Shown one piece after another: positions 17,801 through 29,014 of a stretch of 64,000 bases of DNA. The notes under the pieces are model-generated. The model ran no database searches. It saw only the letters and a list, made by a program, of their open reading frames with translations, and was not told the origin of the DNA. A program made the translations under genes and the position numbers. The stretch is from contig JANPWX010000073.1 of the NCBI GenBank assembly GCA_024734555.1, positions 3,936,843-4,000,842 on the forward strand, given 5' to 3'. How positions within the stretch are numbered: the stretch's first letter is position 1; each line of letters begins with the position of its first letter. This DNA comes from Trochalopteron elliotii (Eukaryota; Chordata; Aves; Passeriformes; Leiothrichidae).

Positions 17801-20541
17801 GGATCAGCCTCCTGAGTCCAGAGAGCAGCACTGGAACATTGACAACCCAACCTGCAGCAAGTATCTTGGACAGGGAGGTGGGAATTACCAGGTGCTCTTG
17901 TAAGAGCCACAGCTTGTCCTTCACTATGAAGTATAAAAATAGCACATGCAGACTGTCGTAAGTTCATTTCTTATGAAAAAAAGAGAACAAAACTGTTCTC
18001 TGCTCCATTTATTTGGTTGATCTGGATAGCCAGTTATTTCTTGACTGCTCAGACATCATCACTGGAAAATAAATCAGCAGTCAGATACCCCAACAGTGAA
18101 GTATGTTTGAAATGCCCAGACAAGCTGGACATCCACCAAGCTCAGCTGAGCTAAATTATAGGGTACTTAAGGTCCCTAATACATTTCATATGACCGATGA
18201 AAGAGGGTTTTGTCAAACTCAATATGAATAGGAATTCATAGAATTTTTAAACTGAATTGGAAGCAGATTATTCAACAATATTTGGAGATAAAAGGAATTT
18301 CTCTATACATCAAAAATTCAAATCTGACAGCACATGACAGCTGGAAAGCAAAAGTGACAATTCAATATTGATTCCCAAAGCCAAGGAAAATGCATGAATT
18401 TAGCAACTGGGAGGGGATGACACCTACAAACTGGTGTTAAGGATCTGCAAAGGAAAGTTCAGATATATTCTAGAGTGTGCCTCATAAGGCAATTCCTGAT
18501 GGCATCTGCATCCCCATTGGTAAACTTGTAAGGGATCTACAAATTGAAACAGGGTGAGAACTACTGAATTAAGCACACAGTAGCAACAGTACAAAGTAAT
18601 TGCCTGCATCCTGAGAAGCTGGGCATATATGCTTGAGTTCAAACACAAGTAACAGGGGAAAAAGAGGTAATATGCCATAAATGCATCAACCACGTATATA
18701 TATGTTAGTGTCTGCAAGCCCAAGCTGAAATGACAGCTTCAAAAATAATTCTGTTCCAGTATTTTAAAACATGTTATTAATTCAGGTGATTAAAATGCAT
18801 TTCTTTTAAAGATCTTGACTTTTAATTTCATAATGTCCTACTTTAGAAAAACTACTTGACCTAAGATTTTGAGCTAAAAGTCTCGCTGACAATGGGTGTT
18901 AACTTAGCAGATCTTAACTTTGGCCAATATAATCTTGTTTTCCACAGAGGGGTTCTCTTTATTTTTTATATCTCTTTGTGACTTAGTGACCAAAAGAATA
19001 ATAACTGTCTTTGAAGAGCATGTACACAGACCAAATAAGGGATTCTTAAAGTAAACCTAAAAATGAATCTTGCATTTCGTTAACCTTTGGTAACAGTTTT
19101 ACAAGGCAATTGCATTTTAAAAAAACATCTAGGAAAGATCTAAAGAAAACCAAAGCCAAACACTATATAACTGGTGCATCATACTTGCTGATGAGCATGA
19201 CACAGACCCAGTTCCAAATGACACTCAGGATAAACTTGTAGCTTAGTAGCACAGTAAATTTCCAATTAAAAAACCTCAATTTTTTAATGAAAAGCTGCAA
19301 TGAAACATTTTGTATCTACAGGGTAGGTACAAAATGTATACCTACAGGGCTTAAGTCAAATTAGTCTTATGCCAGGACAGAGTGACCCAGTCATTGACAC
19401 CATGTAAGCACTGTTAATACCAAAATCTGGGCTCAGGGGTCTCACCACATTCCTGAGAGGCAGCAGTTTGGCACCGGTTTGGTTCAGGGATCTTTAAATG
19501 CAAGCTTCTATTAAATCACTCTAGCAGCATTACCCGTCCCATGCCTCAGCTTTAGGACATCACTATTAGCAGAATTCAAGCTTTCAGAAACCTCTTGGAG
19601 GACTACCCATTACCAGTATAAATGACAACTGCAATCTGCAAGAAGTGTACTTTGGATCTAAGTTCAAGTTAGCCAGTATCAAGCAGCCTAAATTCAATAT
19701 TCCCTTCACAGCAGGACAGTATTTGATCCTCTGAACTCATGGCTATCTGTCAAATGAAAATTAAATGCACAATAAGCTAAGGAGAAAATTAAGTTTGTGG
19801 CCTGTTGTGGCGATTGGACACTAAATCACTGGCCTTCACTGTTGAATCCCGCTGTCCCAGTCAGGCTTCCTACTAACAATTGTTAGGTTTCCTATCACTC
19901 TCTTGGGAGAGAATACCACTCACAGACTGGGAAGAACACAAACACTCCTTACATTCATAAGTGTTACTCTTCCTCACATGTGACTTGATCAAGGGTGAGA
20001 AGTTTTTTCTCTCACTATTGATTCTTTCAGATCTTTATTAATGGACACTGACTGGAATACCTAGTAGTGAAAGACATTTAAAAAAAAAATTGAAATTTGC
20101 TCTATGGATAACTCTCCTCTTAGACATAGCTTGCAAATCACCCAAGTACTTTTCACTTTTTACACATTACTGAACAATATATGACACGACAATTACTTTT
20201 GACAGAATCTTCCTTTTGCTCTTGGTCATTAAATAAAAGTCAATTCAGGACTGATCACTATCAGGATTCATTGTCTTCTGAAGTATACTCAGAGACCTAC
20301 TTATTCAGAGAGCTGATTTTCTTATCTTGTAAAGGAGTGTGAGGGAATTGTAACTATCACATGTGTTACATGTTAATGTCCTTTTGGCTCTTAAAAACAC
20401 AGAGCACTCAGATGAAAGTCAGTTAATGGCAGACAGATGTTTTTGTTGCCATAATACCTGGAATAAAGTTCCCCTTACTTGTATAGCATCTTCTGCAGGT
20501 CTGGCTCACTAATACCTCTCTCTTGTCTCTCTTTCATACAG
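14839..20541 (+). other. DPT: DPT intron 3 (5,703 bases)
   Basis: Runs from donor GTTTGC to acceptor CATACAG (AG at 20540-20541), behind a CT-rich tract 20515-20538. I see no recognisable interspersed repeat. An 8-bp inverted pair occurs at 17982-18001. The rest is ordinary AT-rich sequence. Confidence 0.85.
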
Positions 20542-20608
20542 GGATCGTCAGTGGAAATTTATTGTCTGCAGGATGACAGACTATGACTGCCCATTTCAAA
20601 ATGTTTAA
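20542..20608 (+). CDS. DPT: Dermatopontin exon 4, C-terminal coding part and stop
   Basis: One base completes the Arg codon split by intron 3, then 21 codons and TAA (20606-20608). The translation is [20 protein letters not shown] followed by Val. It contains the last D-R-[EQ]-W hexapeptide (DRQWKF, 20543-20560) and the two terminal cysteines. The Asn-Val terminus agrees with known dermatopontins; recalled mammalian proteins have Glu and Ala where Pro and Gln are seen here. The acceptor is a strong CT tract plus ACAG. This closes the reading frame without a stop or frameshift in any of the three exons, so the gene appears intact in this window. Confidence 0.95.
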
Positions 20609-21915
20609 AAAAATTGAGTGTACTCCACTTGGAAAGCTTGGGCACAGACAGGGTGGGATGAGGATTAGTGATTACAGAAGAAGGTCAATTAGGCTAACAA
20701 AAATGTACCAAGACTCATCAGCTGTCTGCTGAAGACATAATTCTCTCCCTCTGAGGCTACTACATACATTGCAAGCCCACATGCTCGCAACAGTGAATTC
20801 AGAGGATTCTTTCAAGCTGCACTGAGAGTTGTATCCCCCAACTAAATTTGCTTATGACATACATGTTTATGATACACAAATCTATGGCATATGCACAGTT
20901 ACCTTTCTTATATATACATATAGCCACTCTAAACACGTACAAATTCCTTTCCATAGCAGCTCTATGTAAATGGCTTCCCAGCACAGCCACTCCGATTGAG
21001 GTGGAAACATACTATATACTTCCCAACATACACTAGACTTTCCTGTCTTCTGCTTTGTACTTGGAACCAATCCAGGGACCCCCACCAGCTTCTCAGAGCT
21101 GGAAGTGTGCAGAAAACATCATTGGGAGGTGTTTGATGGGCTGCATCTGGCATTACCTGTACAGCCCTCAGCATAACTCCACTACAACAAAGGTCTGCCC
21201 ACATGGGAGAATTCTGGGTAATTAAAACAGGAAGACATCAAAATCTGATAAAAATGAGAGTAGATCCACCAATAAAAACAGAAGTCTAACCCAGCTTTAC
21301 TGAGAGTCTCTTTTATATTGTCTTAAAAATCTCTGATGATGAAACTAACCAAGAACTCTTCTCTGGGCAAACCCAGGACTAGGTCAGGCCACTCACTCTC
21401 AGTAAATATAGATATCACATTCTACAGGAGTCTGATTTTCAGGTGGATTTGCTTTCCACTATTTGTGCCTGTACAACATCCATCTTCCACTGGTAACACA
21501 TCCTTGGCTTAGAATAGACAAAGTTAGTGACTTAGGTGACCTTAGTTCCTCCAGTTTGCAGATCCTATTGCCTATAAAGTATAAACTGACCATGTTTCAA
21601 CACTGCACAACACTTGTGCAGCTGCAGTTCAACAAGAGAGAGTACTGATCTCTTTCAGGAAGACCTGAGGTAGGATTTTCACTCTTGAGCAAGCTAGAAT
21701 TTAGGGTTAAGTTTCTTAATTGATGAATTCAATGGTGAAGTTAGCCTTAGCTTTAGTGGTGCTGGCTCAAGGGCCATGATGACTCCACGTGCCAATTTAA
21801 GGCTGCAAAGCTTCATAGGAAACAGTTGTGTCTGCCAGTGAGTTTCCATATGCCAAGCATTTTTAGCATGTTTACAAGCATACCCTCTTGTCCAATAAAG
21901 GAATGATAGGTTTTG
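20609..21915 (+). other. DPT: DPT 3' UTR (end inferred)
   Basis: Sequence after the stop with no further coding potential. Candidate poly(A) signals are ATTAAA (21221), AATAAA (21271) and AATAAA (21894). The last is followed by a GT/T-rich segment (21909-21940) typical of a downstream element and gives a UTR of about 1.3 kb, near the approximately 1.1 kb I recall for mammals. The 21271 signal would give about 0.7 kb. The choice is inference. Confidence 0.6.
21894..21899 (+). terminator. DPT: Preferred DPT polyadenylation signal AATAAA
   Basis: Canonical hexamer followed within 15-45 bases by TTTTGCTTTGCTGTAGCC and TTGTTCTTT, a good downstream U/GU-rich element. Alternatives upstream at 21221 and 21271 could give shorter transcripts. 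Confidence 0.55.
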
Positions 21916-22447
21916 CTTTGCTGTAGCCTTGTTCTTTATTGATTTTACTTACACCAGTCTATTAATTTGCACACAAACAAACCCTCTGTCACTCCCAGAG
22001 ACCAAGAAGGTGATTAGGCAGTTCTGTGAGAGCCAGTTGCTGAGATATGTAGGTAACAGTGAGAAAGAGAATTTGATAAGCATAGAGAAGCTGGAGAAGC
22101 TTGTTCACTGACACTGATAGACAGGCAAAGGAAGCCAAAGGAACTCCAAACAGTAGAGCACCGGAAGAGAAGACACTCTTGCCAGGGGTCAATGGAAAAG
22201 GCTGTGCACTAAAATTAGGCACAAGAGGATCATCTCTGAGAACACCTGCTCTAGATGGAAACCCATCTCCCAGACAACTTTATCTTGACTACTTAAGCTG
22301 CTCTTCATTTTGTGCGCACTCCATGGGTTTATGAAGGCCTCTGATGGGACAGTACAATATCATCTTAAGCTAGTTTAAATTTACAGAGCCACAGGAAAGA
22401 GCATCTCTGGTCTCTTGCCCTGGAGCTGCAGTGTCATATTGTCCCAT

Positions 22448-23056
22448 ATCATAAAATCATTAAGGTTGGAAAATACCTCCAAGATCATTGAGTCCAACAT
22501 GTGACGGAATGCCATCATGAGAATGACACCATAGCACTGACATGTCCAGTCATTTCATGAACGTGTGGAGGGACAATGCCTCCACCATCTCACTGGGTAG
22601 CCCTTTCCAATATCTAACCACTCTTTCAGTGAAAAAAAGTCTTGCTGATGTCCAGCCTAAACCTCCCTTGGCACAGCTCAAGGATATTTCCTCTCATCCT
22701 TGTCACTGGTTGTGTGGGAGAAGAACCTGCCTCTCACCTTGCAACACTCTCAGGTGGCTGTAGAGAGTGATAAAGTTACCCTTGTGCCTCCTCCCAGGCT
22801 GAACTACTCCAGTTCTCTCAGCTGCTCCTCATAGGACTTGTGCTCCAGACCCTTCACCAGTTCCATTGCCCTTCTTTGACTCTAGGATCTTTCTTCTCGT
22901 GAGGGGCTCAGAACGGGACATGGAGTCTGAGGTGCAACTTCACCAGTGCCAAGTGCTGAGGGACAGTCACTTCCCTAGTACTGCTTGACACTATTTTTTG
23001 TACAGACCAGGATACCATTGGTCTTTTTGGCCACCTGGGCACACTGCTGGCTCATG
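22448..23056 (-). mobile_element. CR1 LINE 3' end (C-terminal coding and 3' UTR)
   Basis: The left edge starts ATCATAAAATCATTAAGGTT, the reverse complement of the CR1 3' terminus (degenerate ATTCTATGAT-type repeats), followed by the standard AGATCATTGAGTCCAAC segment. The body matches the antisense CR1 3' region throughout (CACCATCTCACTGGG, CAGCTGCTCCTCATA, GGCCACCTGGGCACACTGCTGGCTCATG region to 23056). The copy is 5'-truncated, about 600 bases long and noncoding now. It lies roughly 0.5 kb downstream of the DPT 3' end in antisense orientation. Confidence 0.93.
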
Positions 23057-25630
23057 ACTTGTTCTCCCTCATCCCTGTCCCAGTCCCTTGTTTCCACCCA
23101 TGCTCTATTCCCAGCTCCACCCTAGCAGTGCATCTGTGTAGGATACATTTCACAGGACTCCTCTTCAGAAAGTTAAGTAATTCTCAGATGAGGAAAGGTG
23201 TGGGTGGGAAACAGAATGTATCTTGGGGAAAGGCAGAAATGGGATGTGGACCAAAAAAACCCCCAAAAAGCAGAACAGGGGCAGAGAAAGACTGGTTCCT
23301 GTGAAGTCCTAGGACAGCTAGTTAGCAAAACTAGGAACTGAACTTAGTCCTTATCTAAGGTTTTATCTAAGTTGTAATATCCACTGCTAATGTTGAGGTA
23401 ACCCTTCTGTATGGGAAAACACTGCTCCAAAGCTGATAAGGTCCCAGCCCAAATTCTTTAGCACCCAGTGAGGTGATTATGAGCCTGTCTCACAAAAGTT
23501 TGGCAGCTTCAAAACCTCATCAAGTTTGTTTTCACTTTCCTAAAGCCATTCTGGGAAAGTGAGCCTTTCAACCTGCTTAGGACACCTTACCAAACCTGAG
23601 CCACATTTCACTCCTTTTGGCAAAAACCAGATGCCATTGCAGGGAAATGTTGTGCCCAGTCAGACCAAGTACAGCCCAGCACAGATGCCCAGTGCAGGGA
23701 GCCCACCACACTACTTCATTCTCATGTGTTCCATGGTACAGAAGCACCACACCTGCCCTTGTGCTCTATGGAGTAAAAGTCATCCAGGACCTGAGAGTAA
23801 ACACAAAGCCTAACATTTTAAATAAACCCTTAGTCTTTAATAAATAAGACATCAGGAAATAAAGTTTTATTTATTTGATTAATAACAACAGTATGGATTC
23901 AATTCAAACATCTGAAAGAAAAACATTCCTTTGTAAATGCCGAGCATTGTCCCAGACATGTTACAAGGGCTGCAGATGGCACACTGTCAGCAATGTTTTT
24001 TAGATAAACTAGGAAAGGAAAAATCTTCATGTTCACAAAGGGAAATGCAGCAAACTACATGAAACAGAGAGAACCCTTTGAGCTTTTCTAAATGAAAATA
24101 AAAAAGGTGAAGTGACGTGGCCTGGCTGTGGAAGAGAAACACCAACAGGCAACAGACTCTTTTTGTGGGTCTCCTTTAACCTGAAACTCAGAAAAGGTAG
24201 GTGCTAAGCCAAACCCACATCATCCATTTGATCCCCTCGACTTGAGGAGAGGTTTGAATAACAGAACAGCATAAGCAATTGTCAAAAACAGAGAGTCAGA
24301 GAGAAGGACTTGACTGCACTTGTTCCTAAATCTCAAGATTAACTTAAAACCCATTGACTTCTATTAAAAAATAAGAAAAGTGAGCTCTGTTTTTTAACAT
24401 ACTCTGATTTCTCAATTTGCAGAGCATATAAGCATGTACAGTATTTTTAACTTTCAATAATTTTCAAGTGCTTCAAACAGTATTTTCAATTACTTCTCAA
24501 CAATACTGAGCCTTGAAACGTGTTTCTTAAATGAAGGCTGAGATTCTTGCTTTATCACTTGAAAAAGAGAGCTGGGACATCAGCACTTTCTTTTATATTT
24601 TAGGTCCTGTTTTATGGGACATCAAATACTATGAAACTCATAAATATACCAGGCTTGGCAACACAGCACTGATGAGAAAAGGAATAGCAAACCAGTAGCC
24701 ATGTTGAAATAAGGCTTCTTTCCTGTAATATCAAGAGAGACCTTTCAACCTCTTCCAGCCCAGTATTAAGGATTTTGTAATATGAGATAAACCTGGCAGA
24801 GAGTCATGGCATTACCCAAGCAGAGAGAGGCCAACACAGCTGAAGGGAAACCAGTCTGTGGGTGAACCAGAAGATCTGGCAGAAGACCAGCTGGCTCTTT
24901 GGAAAACTTACTTAGAATTGACCCTTAACTCACACCCACTGATTTTTTTTCTATTTTAAAACTTGATTTCAAATCCATGTTTATTGCATTAGCAGCAGGT
25001 TACTGTACTGGCCTGCATATTTAAGGCTACAGTACTGTTTGTAATCAGAGAGTATGAACATCTCTGGTAGTGGCACTTTGTGCCAGAGTTGTTGGCGTGA
25101 ACTGTAGGCAGGAGGAGTTCTGCTAATAACACATTATCAAACATTAAACAGTGCTTGTGCTTAGGTTTATTTTTTAAGATGGATTAGTTACACCAGGGAG
25201 TGCTACTTCATTTCCCACATTTCAGGGTTCTGGTATGTGTTCAGCTGATTCCCTGAATAGTAATCTGGACTTATGCTTTGAGAAGTTTAGAAAAGACACA
25301 GAGCTGCCCACATGCTGAAAATAGAAGACTAAAATAAGTGTCTGTGGATCAGTGCCAACAGGCTTGTCTTTGTCTTTCTGAGCTCCACACCTGAACAGCA
25401 TTGATTTCAGCCTTACCAGCTTTTTAACCTTGGCCAAAATCAATGGAGCTCAGCCTTAAGCAAGAGTCATGCACCTAAATACTTCTCAGGATCTCAGTTG
25501 GTATGTCTCTGCAAGGAATACTGGATAAAGTGGAACTCAGGTTAGAGGGAATCAATCAAAGAGTGTGCCAACATACACAAGAATGGCCAAGACAGCACAT
25601 ATTCTGTACATACTTTCTTAAGACATAAAA
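23057..25630. other. Intergenic stretch, nothing recognised
   Basis: AT-rich single-copy-looking sequence. Several short open frames exist, but none has splice signals, a family motif or repeat similarity. Confidence 0.6.
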
Positions 25631-25710
25631 GGCCAGAGCTGGTCAGGCTATTGGACTGGATGGTCACTGTAGGTCACTTCCAATTGAAACAGTGTATTCC
25701 CTTCTATCCT
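25631..25710 (+). mobile_element. Short CR1 3'-terminal fragment
   Basis: TTGGACTGGATGGTCACTGT, AGGTCACTTCCAATTGAAAC and a TTCCCTTCTATCCTA ending resemble the CR1 subfamily tail that ends in TTCTATTC repeats. Only about 80 diverged bases remain. Confidence 0.55.
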
Positions 25711-28039
25711 ACTTGAAAAATCTGACTTAACCTCATGAAGATCATGACCCATTTTGCCTTAGGTTATCTCTAAATCATTTAAGAAGAGTAAAAGAAGTTT
25801 TGCTAAGCTTAGCATTAAAGCCTTGTCATAGGATAAATCCCAGTATGCAAAAAAAAAGAGGCACATCTACATTTTTGTAGAATGTGAATTTTAGTTTATC
25901 TACAGGGTCAAATTCTCCAGGTCTTGCCTGGACAATACAAACCACCACACTGCAGAACCTGATCCCAAAGAGATCATCCCAAATTATGAAGAACACAGAA
26001 GATAGGGGTGCAGAAGAGATGGTTCTATCAATGGTTCTATCTCAGAGAAAAATTAGGGGAATTACAAGAACCAGAGTGAAAAAAGTGAAAGAGACATGAA
26101 GCCACCTGAAGAATATGCCATTATGTAATTTCTTAAAATAAATGTATGCTTCTCTATCTTAGGACATGAAATGACTAGGATAATTTAATACCAGCAAAGA
26201 ATTTGGAGAAAGCTCCCCAAATAACTTTGAAAAGAAAAAGCCAGCACAGTACATCAATTACCCTCCTTGAAAAGCAGAGGAGTTGCCAACTGAAGCAGCA
26301 CCAACTGATAATGTTGATATAATTCTTTTAATGGGTTTGGAGCTCTTAACCCTTGACCAAAGAAAACAGAGAGATGAGAACTGAAGGGATAAGCTAACAA
26401 TGAAGTGAAAGTGGAAGGAGAAGGTGTGATCACAGATTAAGAAAGTGACAAGAAAAGAACAAAAGCAAATAAATTCTCAACAAACTAATGAAAATGGGCT
26501 TGTGGCACAACCTGTGGCCTTTGAACTGAAATTCTAGTTTTCCATTGTTGTATGAAGCTGTATATGAGGTTTTGCTTCAGTTGATATAAACATATTGCTC
26601 AAACTACTTTAGAGGCTGAAGTTGCCTAAGACTCTGGCTTGGGTTCAGATTCCTGTTAAAGTGAAAAAGCTTTGACTTGGAAATGGATATATTCACTACC
26701 AAAAGAAGGTCCTGCTAGAATAAATAAATTCAGACCATGATCTTACATGGAAAGTAAGATGCAATAATAATTCCTCCTTTATCTATCTTTATTTTACTTC
26801 AGAGTGAATTTGACACTGATGGAGAATTTGAGATGGCCTTGAAGAAACTCTTATCTATATAAAAAAACCACTTTTTTTGTCACATATTTCTGCTTTCCCC
26901 TGGGTCCTAAGACCTCCCTGGGGTCTCGGTGAACTGCTGAGGGTCTGTGGCTTATTCAACAACAGCTGTATTGCTGAGGCAAGTAAGAAAGAGCATAAGT
27001 AACTCTAGCTGCCAACACTTCTCTTCTAGAAACTGACTTACGACCATAAAAGTAATTCAAGATCAGCAATGAAATAGTTACTAAATTGCAGCAGACTTGT
27101 AGTTGTTACACTGAACTGTAGCATCATCAAGATTTTTTTCCCAAAGATTTTATTTGCTGCATGTACCACACTGGGTTGGAAAAAGTCACCTACTCCAATA
27201 TAATTAATTACAATTCAGAGAGAGAATTAGATGAGACAAGACGGATGTAAACATCTTTCTGTACTGCTTAGAAATGTTAAACCTGAACATTTTTAGCATC
27301 AAAACCTGCAGTTTGCTCTTTGTCTGCTTCAACATTACCTGCTTTTCAGGTGCCTCTGACATCTGCCTTTGCTGCAGGTGGGAACTACAGCACACACATC
27401 ACAGACTCTGCACTTAACACTGCAGCACAACAAACATTGCACTCACAGCCCAATAACCTGAGCCATCATCTGCAGCTTCTTTCTGCATTATTTAACAAAG
27501 CAGACAAGAGGAAAAGAGCTCTGAGTAATTAAGTGCTGTTTGGCAGGCACAGTAAATACATAGATCTCCATGACATTAATTTTAAATGGTGACTAGGAGT
27601 GCTTTGGTGCTGTGCACCCACTTCATACAGATACAGCACAGTCCCAGGATCACTAGCAAGAAATGCAAATCATGGCTTCAGGTCATTACTTTTCTCTGGT
27701 AAACCAAACCAGCCCCCTGGTGCCCTGCCTGGTACAAATGGATTGAATTCCTCAGTAATAGGGGAACACTTCCTGCTTGGTGTGAACTGAGCACATGGTA
27801 ACACTGCTTGTTCAGGGCTAGGTATGTCACTGCCACTGTTCCATCCAGCCTCTGTGCTCTGCCAAACCCAACGGAATGAGTTTGACCAGGCTCCTGTCAA
27901 GCCCCCCAAAATGTCCATTTCACCTTCTCTCTCCCCACACCACAGTAAAAACTAAAAAGACTAAACAATATTAATATAAAAGCATTAGCATTAACAGTGA
28001 AATCTCCTCATTTATACTCATGCCTGGTGTTACTCCATC
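25711..28039. other. Intergenic stretch, nothing firm
   Basis: No exon recognised. A faint CR1-tail-like string occurs near 27165-27205 (GGGTTGGAAAAAGTCACC) but is too short to call. Confidence 0.55.
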
Positions 28040-28560
28040 CCAGGTGCAGAATCCAGCATTTCAACTTCTTAAATTTCATCCTGTTAATCACAGTCCAATG
28101 CTCCAGACTCTGCAAGTCTCCTGTCTCTGAAAAGAGTGAAGAGCACCTCCCACTTTGGTATTGTTAACAAACTTGTTAATTGTACATTTAACTCCTGCAT
28201 CCAGACCACTGATAAATATATTGAACAGCACTGAGCCTAGGACTGAACCCTGAGGAACACTGCTGGTGCCTGGTCTCCAGCTAGATGTAGCCCCATTCAC
28301 TACAACCCCCTGAGCTCTGCCCATCAGCCAGTTCACCACCCAGCACACCATGAACCCATTTATCACACAGATGGGCAATTTGCCCAAAAGGGTGCTGTGG
28401 AGGGCAGTACCAAAAGCCTTATTAAAATCCAGAAAAATACACCTACCACCTCCCCTTCACCCTCTCTTCAAGTGACCTTTTCATAGAAGGAAATCAGCTT
28501 ACTCAAACAGTGTATCTGTGCACTTGCTCTCCATTTGTTGTGCCTGTTGATCTCATTACT
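28040..28560 (-). mobile_element. CR1 LINE reverse-transcriptase fragment
   Basis: Antisense CR1. On the - strand the frame reads VVNWLMGRAQGVVVNGATSS, then WRPGTSSVPQGSVLGSVLF, then NIFISGLDAGVKCTINKF. These are the conserved RT blocks (PQGSVLGP and FADD regions) of CR1. The catalytic FADD reads FVNN, so both aspartates are lost. Similarity continues rightwards, more degraded, through AAATCCAG and TTTTCATAGAAGGAAATCAG. Both ends are truncated. This looks like an old copy, diverged more than the one at 22448. Confidence 0.9.
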
Positions 28561-28944
28561 TGTCAGATTTGAAAAACTCTGCAAAGTCAGCTACATTCAC
28601 TTGTACCAGAACACTCAAATTCTATCTACATATTCAATAAAGTTAAATAACATATTTCCATAATGTGCTGTATGAATACCTGGAAAGATAATGACTTCTT
28701 GTTACATTTTTGTGAGCTGAAAGTTTACAGCATCAATGTATTAATGAATTAAACCTTTTGATTAAGCAAAAAGAAAGAAAGAGCAATGGGCTGATATATA
28801 CTCTTCTCCTGCTTGATCTATTAAAAAATGGATTCATCCTTCAGTCTGTTGCTTGGAAGACCATACCAAATAAACAAAGGGGATAATAATGCAGTGTGGT
28901 TCGAGCAGAACTAAATATCAAAATATAAATGCTTTTGCAGAGCC

Positions 28945-29014
28945 CAAAAAAAGGATAGATGCAGAAAAAAAAGGATAAAAAAAAGGATAGATACAGAGCC
29001 CTGTAAAAAGGATA
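28945..29014. repeat. A-rich imperfect GGATA repeats
   Basis: Four to five AAAAGGATA units, including the pair AAGGATAGATGCAG (28951-28964) and AAGGATAGATACAG (28983-28996). Local imperfect tandem duplication. Confidence 0.65.

Noticed and set aside
17982..18001. AGAGAACA-AAAC-TGTTCTCT, like a steroid-receptor palindrome
   Set aside because: The half-sites are separated by four bases, not the three required for glucocorticoid or androgen receptor dimers; left as a short chance palindrome.
18230..18290. CATAGAATTTTTAAACTGAATTGG, faintly like a CR1 antisense tail
   Set aside because: Similarity fades after about 15 bases; no following CR1 sequence.
27165..27205. GGGTTGGAAAAAGTCACC, faintly like a CR1 antisense tail
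   Set aside because: Too short and without the adjoining CR1 body.
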